From: Cyclobacteriaceae bacterium
Lineage (GTDB): Bacteria; Bacteroidota; Bacteroidia; Cytophagales; Cyclobacteriaceae
Assembly (NCBI GenBank): GCA_019751475.1
Contig: JAIENH010000556.1
Location: forward strand, 1 to 8,559
Length of the DNA: 8,559 nucleotides
Direction of reading: 5' to 3'
The position numbers and the translations under genes were made by a program. Shown one piece after another: positions 1 to 4,524 of this stretch. The notes under the pieces were generated by a model that was not told the DNA's origin, did no database searches, and saw nothing but the letters and a program-made list of their open reading frames with translations. How positions within the stretch are numbered: position 1 is the stretch's first letter; each line of letters opens with the position of its first letter.

Positions 1-29
1 CTTCGTAGGCTGTTGTCAATGCGGCTACA

Positions 30-347
30 GTGCGGTTCACGAAAGGCGGAAAGATTTCCATACCGATTCGGCAAACGCATAATGCGCTCGTCTATCTGTT
101 GGATGGAAAGTTGACAGTCGGAGGCTTTGGTCTTGTAGAAGGTCTGCATCTAGTGCATTTTAAAAACGATGGCGAGGGCATTTCGCTGGAAGCACTGGAA
201 GATACCCGTGTACTATTTTTGACAGGCGAGCCGCTGAATGAAGAAGTAGTGTCGTACGGGCCATTTGTTATGAACACTCAAACACAAATCATGGAAGCGA
301 TGCGCGATTATCAGAAAGGCAAGATGGGGATATTGATTGAACATTGA
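30..347 (+). CDS. Pirin-family protein, C-terminal half only (5' end missing or disrupted)
   Basis: The protein matches the C-terminal cupin of pirins: HNALVYLLDGKLTVGG opens the domain, followed by HFKNDGEGISLEA, LFLTGEPLNEEVVSYGPFVMN and a closing DYQKGKMG, all typical of Pirin_C. Pirins are bicupin proteins of roughly 230-290 residues whose N-terminal cupin binds Fe through His/Glu; some act as quercetinases or redox-sensing co-regulators. Here only about 105 residues are present and no metal-binding half is seen. The frame is open back to base 9 (reading AVVNAATVRFTKGG) but is closed by a TAG at 6-8, and the other two forward frames at the left edge do not look like pirin. The GTG start at 30 has no ribosome binding site and is probably not a real start. 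It is either a pseudogene remnant or a gene with a frameshift/sequence error at the window edge. Family assignment is firm; functionality is doubtful. Confidence 0.8.
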   Translation: MRFTKGGKISIPIRQTHNALVYLLDGKLTVGGFGLVEGLHLVHFKNDGEGISLEALEDTRVLFLTGEPLNEEVVSYGPFVMNTQTQIMEAMRDYQKGKMGILIEH

Positions 348-397
348 GTAGCCAAATGCAGTAGCCAAAATAATTGCCTACTGATTTTTGCCTACTG
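348..397 (+). repeat. Short direct and inverted repeats (GTAGCCAAA twice, TGCCTACTG twice)
   Basis: GTAGCCAAA occurs at 348-356 and again at 361-369; TGCCTACTG occurs at 375-383 and again at 389-397. The two families are near-complements of each other, so the four units can pair in alternative ways. One pairing forms the terminator-like hairpin described separately. Confidence 0.6.
359..389 (+). terminator. Candidate rho-independent terminator after the pirin frame
   Basis: Bases 359-368 (CAGTAGCCAA) and 374-383 (TTGCCTACTG) form a 10-position stem with one C-C mismatch and a 5-base loop, followed by ATTTTT. It lies 12 bases after the pirin stop and about 50 bases before the next start, as expected for a terminator. 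The stem is only moderately GC-rich, so efficiency is uncertain. Confidence 0.5.
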
Positions 398-431
398 CCA
401 ACTTTTATTATAAACCAAAACCAAATGAACT

Positions 432-830
432 ATGGAAACACAAAAACCAACTTTTGTACAAGCCTTGAAAGGAGGCGCTATTGCCGGTGTAATTGCGGCC
501 GGAGCCAACAACATCTGGAGTCTCATCGCTAATGCGTTGGGAGCTATCATTCCACCGGGCTTTGTAGTGCCCGTTACAATGTCGTCTATTTTCCCGCTCA
601 TCATCGGCTCGATCATTTTCTTTGCGCTGATGAAGTATTCACCGAAAGGTAAAACCATCTGGTTGGCTGTTTGTGTGGTGTTCACGTTGCTGAGTTTCTT
701 CCCGGTGTTCACCACTCCGCAATTGCCCGATGGCACCGTGCTCGATAGCACGTTTCCTATCCTGGCAGGGCCGATGCATGCCATTTCAGGGTTTTTAGCT
801 ATTTGGGCCATTCCTAAATTCTCCAAGTGA
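432..830 (+). CDS. Small four-helix integral membrane protein, DUF6069-like
   Basis: This 132-residue protein is almost wholly hydrophobic, with four likely membrane helices at about residues 12-40, 44-68, 75-93 and 108-127. Charges are confined to the short N-terminus (METQK), a KYSPKGK loop (68-74), a periplasmic-type loop rich in Pro/Asp (96-107) and the PKFSK tail. Length, helix count, the early GGAIAGVIAAGANN segment and the closing AGPMHAISGFLAIWAIP segment resemble DUF6069 membrane proteins, whose function is unknown. There is no signal peptide beyond the first helix and no recognisable catalytic motif. The ATG at 432 is the first in frame and lacks a clear Shine-Dalgarno, which is common in Bacteroidota. 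It lies 45 bases before the nitroreductase region and could share its transcript. Family naming is from pattern memory and only moderately sure; the membrane topology is well supported. Confidence 0.75.
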   Translation: METQKPTFVQALKGGAIAGVIAAGANNIWSLIANALGAIIPPGFVVPVTMSSIFPLIIGSIIFFALMKYSPKGKTIWLAVCVVFTLLSFFPVFTTPQLPDGTVLDSTFPILAGPMHAISGFLAIWAIPKFSK

Positions 831-871
831 ACTTCCCATCTGGTTTGATGTTATTTCTGTTGTAACTTAAC

Positions 872-876
872 AGAGG
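872..876 (+). promoter_or_regulatory. Shine-Dalgarno AGAGG that selects the nitroreductase ATG
   Basis: AGAGGTGA at 872-879 is a near-complete match to the extended anti-Shine-Dalgarno target, and the core ends five bases before the ATG at 882. This favours 882 over the GTG at 876, which lies inside the element, and over the ATG at 897. The element can also pair with upstream TTTCTGTT (see findings). Confidence 0.6.
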
Positions 877-881
877 TGAAT

Positions 882-1475
882 ATGCAAACATTGACTATGG
901 AGACATCGAGTGAATTTGAATCAGACGTACTGGACGTAATTAAGTATCGCAAGAGTAAGCGCGCCTATTCCAGCAGGGCCGTGGAGCCTGAGAAAATCAA
1001 ATCGCTCTTCGAGGCGGCACGTTGGGCGCCTTCCAGTATGAATGACCAACCCTGGACATATCTCTATGCAACGAAAGATCAGCCGGAACTGTGGAACAAA
1101 CTTTTTGATGCACTGAACGACAGCAATAAAGTGTGGGCCAAAGAGGCTCCGTTGCTGGTGGTGAGCCTGGCACGCAAATATTTTTCAGTCAACGGAAAAC
1201 CCAACGGCTCTGCACGGTACGACCTGGGCAGCGCCAATGCATTTCTTACGTTGCAAGCCACGGCCCTCGATTTAAACATTCATCAAATGGGTGGCTACAA
1301 TCATGAGAAGCTCATTGTCAATCTTAATATACCTGACCACTATGAGTTGGGCGTGATCATGGCGATCGGCTACTGGGGCGACCCGGAAGCCTTGCCGGAA
1401 AACCTGAAACAACGCGAGCTCGCCCCGCGGCAACGGCATGTGCAGCGCGAGTTTGTGATGAACAACACATTCTGA
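882..1475 (+). CDS. Nitroreductase-family FMN-dependent oxidoreductase
   Basis: The product is 197 residues, the usual size for the NfsB/NfnB-like nitroreductase superfamily. These are FMN enzymes, normally cytoplasmic homodimers, that reduce nitroaromatics, quinones or related electrophiles with NAD(P)H. The N-terminal phosphate-binding motif is visible as RKSKRAYSSRAV (residues 23-34), followed by the WAPSSMNDQPW block (48-58) that packs against FMN. YDLGSANAFLTLQATALDL (113-131) is the dimer-interface helix region and GYWGDPEALPE (163-173) is the usual C-terminal flavin-contacting segment. Substrate cannot be deduced. The ATG at 882 was chosen because of a well-placed Shine-Dalgarno; a GTG at 876 would add two residues. 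The stop codon overlaps the start of the OsmC gene as TGATG, implying translational coupling and a shared role, probably in handling oxidants or electrophiles. Confidence 0.9.
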   Translation: MQTLTMETSSEFESDVLDVIKYRKSKRAYSSRAVEPEKIKSLFEAARWAPSSMNDQPWTYLYATKDQPELWNKLFDALNDSNKVWAKEAPLLVVSLARKYFSVNGKPNGSARYDLGSANAFLTLQATALDLNIHQMGGYNHEKLIVNLNIPDHYELGVIMAIGYWGDPEALPENLKQRELAPRQRHVQREFVMNNTF

Positions 1476-1861
1476 TGGCGATGGTAAGTGCTACGATCGG
1501 TAAGGAACTTTACAAAACGGAGTTAATTGCCTCGGGGCATTTGCTGTTGGCTGATGAGCCGGCCGATGTAGGTGGTAAGAACACCGGGCCGCCACCTGGA
1601 CAGTTTTTGCAATTGTCATTGGCTTCGTGCACCGCTATCACCGTGCGCATGTATGCCAACCGCAAGCAGTGGCCACTGGAAAAAGTGCGGGTGGAAGTGG
1701 ATTCCGAGCGCCAGCCCAATAAGACATTGTTCATTCGCCATATTTACCTGGAAGGAAATCTGACGGAAGAGCAGCGCAAGCGGCTTTTGCAAATTGCCAA
1801 CGCCTGCCCTGTACACAAAACTCTTACCAACCCGATTGAAATTGACACAAAGTTGATTTAA
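1475..1861 (+). CDS. OsmC/Ohr-family peroxiredoxin-like protein
   Basis: The 128-residue protein fits the OsmC family, which reduces organic hydroperoxides through a pair of conserved cysteines in the cytoplasm. The first cysteine, Cys52, sits in the hallmark LSLASCTAITVRMYANRK segment and the second, Cys111, in ANACPVHKTL; both are intact. LADEPADVGGKNTGPPPGQFL (residues 25-45) is the typical loop-and-helix lead-in. The sequence looks closer to the general OsmC/YhfA-like group than to canonical Ohr, so the physiological substrate is open. Its ATG overlaps the nitroreductase TGA by one base (TGATG), so translation is probably coupled to that gene. A second in-frame ATG at 1481 would remove only two residues. 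The stop codon lies inside an AT-rich inverted repeat. Confidence 0.9.
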   Translation: MAMVSATIGKELYKTELIASGHLLLADEPADVGGKNTGPPPGQFLQLSLASCTAITVRMYANRKQWPLEKVRVEVDSERQPNKTLFIRHIYLEGNLTEEQRKRLLQIANACPVHKTLTNPIEIDTKLI

Positions 1862-1877
1862 GATTTTAAATCTTGAA
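1857..1877 (+). terminator. AT-rich inverted repeat, weak terminator or operator candidate
   Basis: The sequence is an inverted repeat centred on base 1867, with arms 1857-1865 and 1869-1877 (eight Watson-Crick pairs and one G-T outside a three-base loop). T-rich sequence follows. The OsmC stop codon is part of the left arm. The stem has a single G-C pair, so as an RNA hairpin it would be weak; a protein-binding palindrome is an alternative reading. Confidence 0.35.
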
Positions 1878-1905
1878 TTTTGAGTTTTGGATTTTGAATT
1901 TTCTA
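1862..1905. repeat. Degenerate AT-rich octamer-like repeat between osmC-like and Fe-S genes
   Basis: Variants of TTGAATTTT follow one another (CTTGAATT, TTGAGTTT, TGGATTTT, GAATTTTC) with about eight-base periodicity. The tract is strongly T-biased compared with its neighbours. No start codon or -7 element is evident in it. Confidence 0.5.
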
Positions 1906-1943
1906 TTCTACCACGAACGCCTACAACCTAACACTCGATCCTT

Positions 1944-2372
1944 ATGAAGGACATCACAAAAAAATATTCCAACGGAGAGGTCACCATTGTATGGAAGCCT
2001 TCCTTGTGTATCCACTCGGCTATTTGTTTTAACGGACTGGAAGACGTGTTTCATCCAAAAGAGCTGCCGTGGATCACACCCGAAAAATCCACTACCGATA
2101 AGATCATCGAACAAATTAAAAAATGCCCTTCGGGAGCGCTCAGCTACTATATGAATGCCGATGAGAAAAAAGAAAATGTACAGGTAGAGGCCGAGACCAT
2201 CGTGGAGACCTCACCCAACGGGCCGCTGCTGGTATATGGCAACGTGACCGTAAAAGACTCTCACGGAGTGCTCACGAAGAAAAACAACGTGACGGCATTT
2301 TGCCGCTGCGGGGCATCGCAAAACAAGCCCTACTGTGATGGCAGCCATAAGAAAATCGGGTTTCAGGCGTAG
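1944..2372 (+). CDS. Two-domain iron-sulfur protein: YjdI/Fer4_19 ferredoxin-like domain plus CDGSH domain
   Basis: This 142-residue protein joins two Fe-S modules. Residues about 8-70 match the Fer4_19 (YjdI-like) mono-cluster domain: Cys22-X5-Cys28 in LCIHSAICFNGLEDVF, then PWITP, and Cys61 in KKCPSGALSYY. Residues about 95-142 are a CDGSH zinc-finger-like domain: Cys120, Cys122, Cys131 and His135 in FCRCGASQNKPYCDGSHKK give the 3Cys-1His set that ligates a redox-active, labile [2Fe-2S] cluster in CDGSH proteins. All CDGSH ligands are present. The N-terminal half has only three cysteines. The fusion is a known bacterial architecture, thought to transfer electrons or sense redox state; partners are not established. 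There is no signal peptide, so it is cytoplasmic. It follows the OsmC gene by 82 bases on the same strand, in keeping with a redox-stress neighbourhood. The ATG at 1944 lacks a strong Shine-Dalgarno. Confidence 0.9.
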   Translation: MKDITKKYSNGEVTIVWKPSLCIHSAICFNGLEDVFHPKELPWITPEKSTTDKIIEQIKKCPSGALSYYMNADEKKENVQVEAETIVETSPNGPLLVYGNVTVKDSHGVLTKKNNVTAFCRCGASQNKPYCDGSHKKIGFQA

Positions 2373-2388
2373 GCCATATTTTTTAGTT

Positions 2389-2396
2389 TACTTTTG
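2389..2396 (+). promoter_or_regulatory. Candidate Bacteroidota -7 element TACTTTTG
   Basis: TACTTTTG is an exact match to the Bacteroidota -7 consensus TAnnTTTG and lies 17 bases before the ATG at 2413. The -33 region is poor: TTTC at 2361-2364, 24 bases upstream, is the nearest match to TTTG. If used, transcription would begin near 2401-2403, which favours 2413 as the start of the DUF2911 gene. Confidence 0.4.
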
Positions 2397-2412
2397 GCGG
2401 ATGTCAAGCGCT

Positions 2413-3030
2413 ATGAAAACAGGGATTGCACTTTCGCTGCTGGCCATGAGCCTATTGCTGGCGTGCACCTCAAAGAAACCTTCTGAACAAGAACAAGCCG
2501 GTGACTCTTCGCGGACTGTTGAGCCTGCGAAACAACCAGCGGCTATTATCATGGAGCAAGCCGAGCCCGATTCATTGAAGGGAAGCATCAAAGCAGAGGC
2601 CGTGGCAAAGTTGGGAGACACGGAAATAAAAATTTCCTATTACTCACCGGCCGTTCGCGGTCGCATCATTTGGGGCGGATTGGTGCCCTTTGATAAAGTA
2701 TGGGTCACGGGAGCACATACCGCCACGAGTGTGGAGTTCAATCATGATTTGATGATTGGTGGCAATATAGTGCCCGCAGGCAAGTATGCGTTCTTCACCA
2801 TACCGGGTAAAAAGGATTGGACACTCATTCTCAACAAAAACTGGCGGCAACACCTCACTGACCAATATGATGCAAAGCAAGACGTGCTTCGAATTACGGT
2901 TATACCCGAAACAGAAGAAAAAAACCAGGAACGCCTTCGCTACGTGATCGAGATTGACTCTGACACGGCAGGCGAGTTGGTGATGTACTGGGAGAAGATG
3001 GAAGTGTCACTTCCGTTTAGCATTCAGTAA
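2413..3030 (+). CDS. DUF2911-domain lipoprotein
   Basis: The 205-residue product begins with a lipoprotein signal peptide (MKTGIALSLLAMSLLLA then Cys18), so it should be lipid-anchored in the cell envelope. A low-complexity linker (about 20-60) precedes a DUF2911 domain with its familiar blocks. These are KISYYSPAVRGRIIWGGLVPF (73-93), KVWVTGAHTATSVEF (95-109), the GGNIVPAGKYAFFTIPGKKDWTLILNK stretch (116-142) and a C-terminal strand MYWEKMEVSLPF (191-202). DUF2911 is widespread in Bacteroidota and has no assigned biochemical function. I chose the ATG at 2413 because it starts the charged n-region directly and sits behind a -7-like element; an ATG at 2401 would add MSSA. The frame is open further upstream, overlapping the Fe-S gene, but that stretch is not protein-like. 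It converges on the next gene with five bases between stops. Confidence 0.88.
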   Translation: MKTGIALSLLAMSLLLACTSKKPSEQEQAGDSSRTVEPAKQPAAIIMEQAEPDSLKGSIKAEAVAKLGDTEIKISYYSPAVRGRIIWGGLVPFDKVWVTGAHTATSVEFNHDLMIGGNIVPAGKYAFFTIPGKKDWTLILNKNWRQHLTDQYDAKQDVLRITVIPETEEKNQERLRYVIEIDSDTAGELVMYWEKMEVSLPFSIQ

Positions 3031-3035
3031 GAAGC

Positions 3036-4322
3036 CTACTTTTTCTCAAACTCAATTACATACTCCGAACTATACTCGTTTGCTTCGCTATCTTTTACAA
3101 ACAGCCGTGCACGCTGGCCTAATTGCAGGCAGGTATTTTTGTTTTTAATGTCTTCTTCCGTGTTCATCGGTTGCAGAGCCGGGTACCAGAGTACGCGCCC
3201 CGGTTTGGTGAGTAACAACTGTGGCTTGCTCCATTGAATAGCGTGATCGCCTTCGCCCAGGTCTTTATTCCGGTTAAACGAAATATAAATGCTGCTGCCT
3301 CGCCAACTGTAGTCTTCCACTTTGCCCATCAGCATCACCCAGCAGTTCAAATAGTAATTCCAACTCACCGAAGGCCCCCAATGGTACTGACCTCTGTTGG
3401 AGGCAGGCCCTCCACCATCGGCTGTTGAAATTTGCAATGATGGAATAGCCACACCGGCAGCTGTATGTTGAGCAGAAAATGATTTTCCATCCCACCGCCT
3501 GGCCTTGCCCTCCGGCTGGTCGAGATCAGAGAGCTTGATTCGCGCTACGCTGATACATTGACCGCTGGCTTCCGTTTCAGGATTGAAGGTATCGGTATTA
3601 AAATTCTCCGGGTAACTGTATTCACCATAAAAAAGATACAGGTAGTCGCCATTGGCAACGGCCGAAGGGTCGCCCACGCCTCCGGCAAACGTGTTGGAGA
3701 TGTTGTGCGGTTTTAGAATCATGCGTGGCATCAGGTCTTCGATGAAGATGCCCCGGTTATTCCAGCTTTTGCCACCATCTGTAGATTTCATAATGCCGAT
3801 CCGGCACACAGCCGCTGCTGACTCCGGACCACGCAGACCTTGCGGCCAATGATCATTCTTATAACCAATGCCAGTAACGGAATCGAAAGGCAATGTCTGT
3901 GGATAGTTTTCGTTGTGGTAAATGCCAAACAGCGTTTTTCCTGTTGCATCATTTTTATCCTGATACATGGATTCAAACCACACAGCACCGTGCAGGCCGG
4001 GGGTACCGGGTGGCGCATTGATAGGCAAGATGGGAGTCTTGAATTTTTCATGGGGTGTGAGAAACACTTCTTCAGCATCGGTGCCATCGGCATACTTTAG
4101 CTCACGCGAATCGCCCCACACGGGGTCCTCACCGTATTTGCCTGGAAAAATTCGCAACGTGTCGCCTATCCACGCTTCGGCCATGTTGCAATCCACGAAG
4201 GAATTGAAAACAAACTTATCCGTAGGGATGAGTTTAAACATAGGGAGTACTTCAGCCGCTTGTTTTTGGCAGCCGGTAATCAGCAGCAAGGCCGCGAGAG
4301 AAGTCAAGATGTTTTTTTGCAT
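3036..4322 (-). CDS. Lipoprotein with sialidase/glycosidase-like beta-propeller appearance
   Basis: This 428-residue protein starts with a clear lipoprotein signal (MQKNILTSLAALLLITG, Cys18), so it is envelope-anchored, possibly at the surface. The mature part lacks repeats strong enough to count but has propeller-type features. An Asp-box-like STDGGKSW lies at 180-187, GVGDPSAVANGDYLYLFYGEYS at 215-236 resembles the metal/substrate blade of GH43- or DUF4185-like five-bladed propellers, and YHWGPSVSWN (313-322) and VLWYPALQ (378-385) recur in such folds. The substrate could be a glycan, but no SusCD pair or other carbohydrate gene adjoins it, and I cannot identify catalytic residues with confidence. 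It may equally be a non-catalytic binding protein. The gene is a single transcription unit on the minus strand, diverging from the tRNA and convergent with the DUF2911 gene. The start is the first Met, directly before the charged n-region. Confidence 0.75.
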   Translation of the reverse strand: MQKNILTSLAALLLITGCQKQAAEVLPMFKLIPTDKFVFNSFVDCNMAEAWIGDTLRIFPGKYGEDPVWGDSRELKYADGTDAEEVFLTPHEKFKTPILPINAPPGTPGLHGAVWFESMYQDKNDATGKTLFGIYHNENYPQTLPFDSVTGIGYKNDHWPQGLRGPESAAAVCRIGIMKSTDGGKSWNNRGIFIEDLMPRMILKPHNISNTFAGGVGDPSAVANGDYLYLFYGEYSYPENFNTDTFNPETEASGQCISVARIKLSDLDQPEGKARRWDGKSFSAQHTAAGVAIPSLQISTADGGGPASNRGQYHWGPSVSWNYYLNCWVMLMGKVEDYSWRGSSIYISFNRNKDLGEGDHAIQWSKPQLLLTKPGRVLWYPALQPMNTEEDIKNKNTCLQLGQRARLFVKDSEANEYSSEYVIEFEKK

Positions 4323-4327
4323 AGAAT

Positions 4328-4344
4328 CGAAGGTACAAAAAGTA
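4328..4344 (-). promoter_or_regulatory. Possible -7 elements for the minus-strand lipoprotein gene
   Basis: Read on the minus strand, TACTTTTTG (4344-4336) and TACCTTCG (4335-4328) each differ by one position from TAnnTTTG, the first by an extra base. The second lies so close to the ATG that it would give a nearly leaderless transcript, so the first is more plausible. No convincing -33 TTTG accompanies either. Confidence 0.3.
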
Positions 4345-4378
4345 AATTGTTGATCTCATTTTTGTGATATGCGGAGCA

Positions 4379-4405
4379 TTTGGCTTTTGATTTTGTGTAC
4401 TTTCG
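4379..4405 (+). promoter_or_regulatory. Candidate promoter for tRNA-Val
   Basis: TACTTTCG at 4398-4405 differs from the Bacteroidota -7 consensus TAnnTTTG in one base, and TTTG at 4379-4382 could act as the -33 element, although the 15-base spacer is a little short. Predicted initiation near 4410-4412 would leave a leader of about ten bases before the mature tRNA. Confidence 0.45.
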
Positions 4406-4421
4406 CAAGGAGTTCGCTTAA

Positions 4422-4496
4422 GGGTATTTAGCTCAGCTGGTTTAGAGCACTACCTTGACAGGGTAGGGGTCACAGGTTCGAATCCTGTAATACCCA
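4422..4496 (+). tRNA. tRNA-Val (anticodon GAC)
   Basis: A full 75-base cloverleaf can be drawn by hand. The acceptor stem GGGTATT/AATACCC is perfectly paired and the D-stem is GCTC/GAGC with a ten-base loop. The anticodon stem CTACC/GGTAG encloses the loop TTGACAG (anticodon GAC at 4457-4459, reading valine GUC/GUU). A five-base variable loop follows, then T-stem ACAGG/CCTGT with loop TTCGAAT, and discriminator A. CCA is not encoded and must be added after transcription. A promoter-like element lies about 17 bases upstream; no terminator follows before the receptor gene 28 bases downstream. Confidence 0.97.
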
Positions 4497-4510
4497 CGCA
4501 TTAATTTAAG

Positions 4511-4516
4511 AAGGGG
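4511..4516 (+). promoter_or_regulatory. Shine-Dalgarno-like AAGGGG of the TonB-dependent receptor gene
   Basis: The purine tract AAGGGG ends eight bases before the ATG at 4525, a good distance for a ribosome binding site, and supports that start. Such signals are infrequent in this window. Confidence 0.5.
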
Positions 4517-4524
4517 AAAGCGGT

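Noticed and set aside
392..826. Minus-strand 144-residue open frame opposite the membrane protein gene
   Set aside because: It is the antisense of a convincing four-helix protein, has no recognisable family features and no ribosome site.
2335..2412. Upstream extension of the DUF2911 frame overlapping the Fe-S gene
   Set aside because: It adds an Arg-rich stretch before the signal peptide that would spoil lipoprotein targeting, and it lies upstream of the -7-like element.
3967..4353. Plus-strand 128-residue open frame opposite the propeller lipoprotein gene
   Set aside because: It is antisense to the signal peptide and N-terminal region of a clear lipoprotein; no domain is seen.
4460..4500. 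tRNA-Val 3' end as an integration site for a mobile element
   Set aside because: No integrase, no second copy of the tRNA 3' end and no foreign-looking genes are seen in the window.
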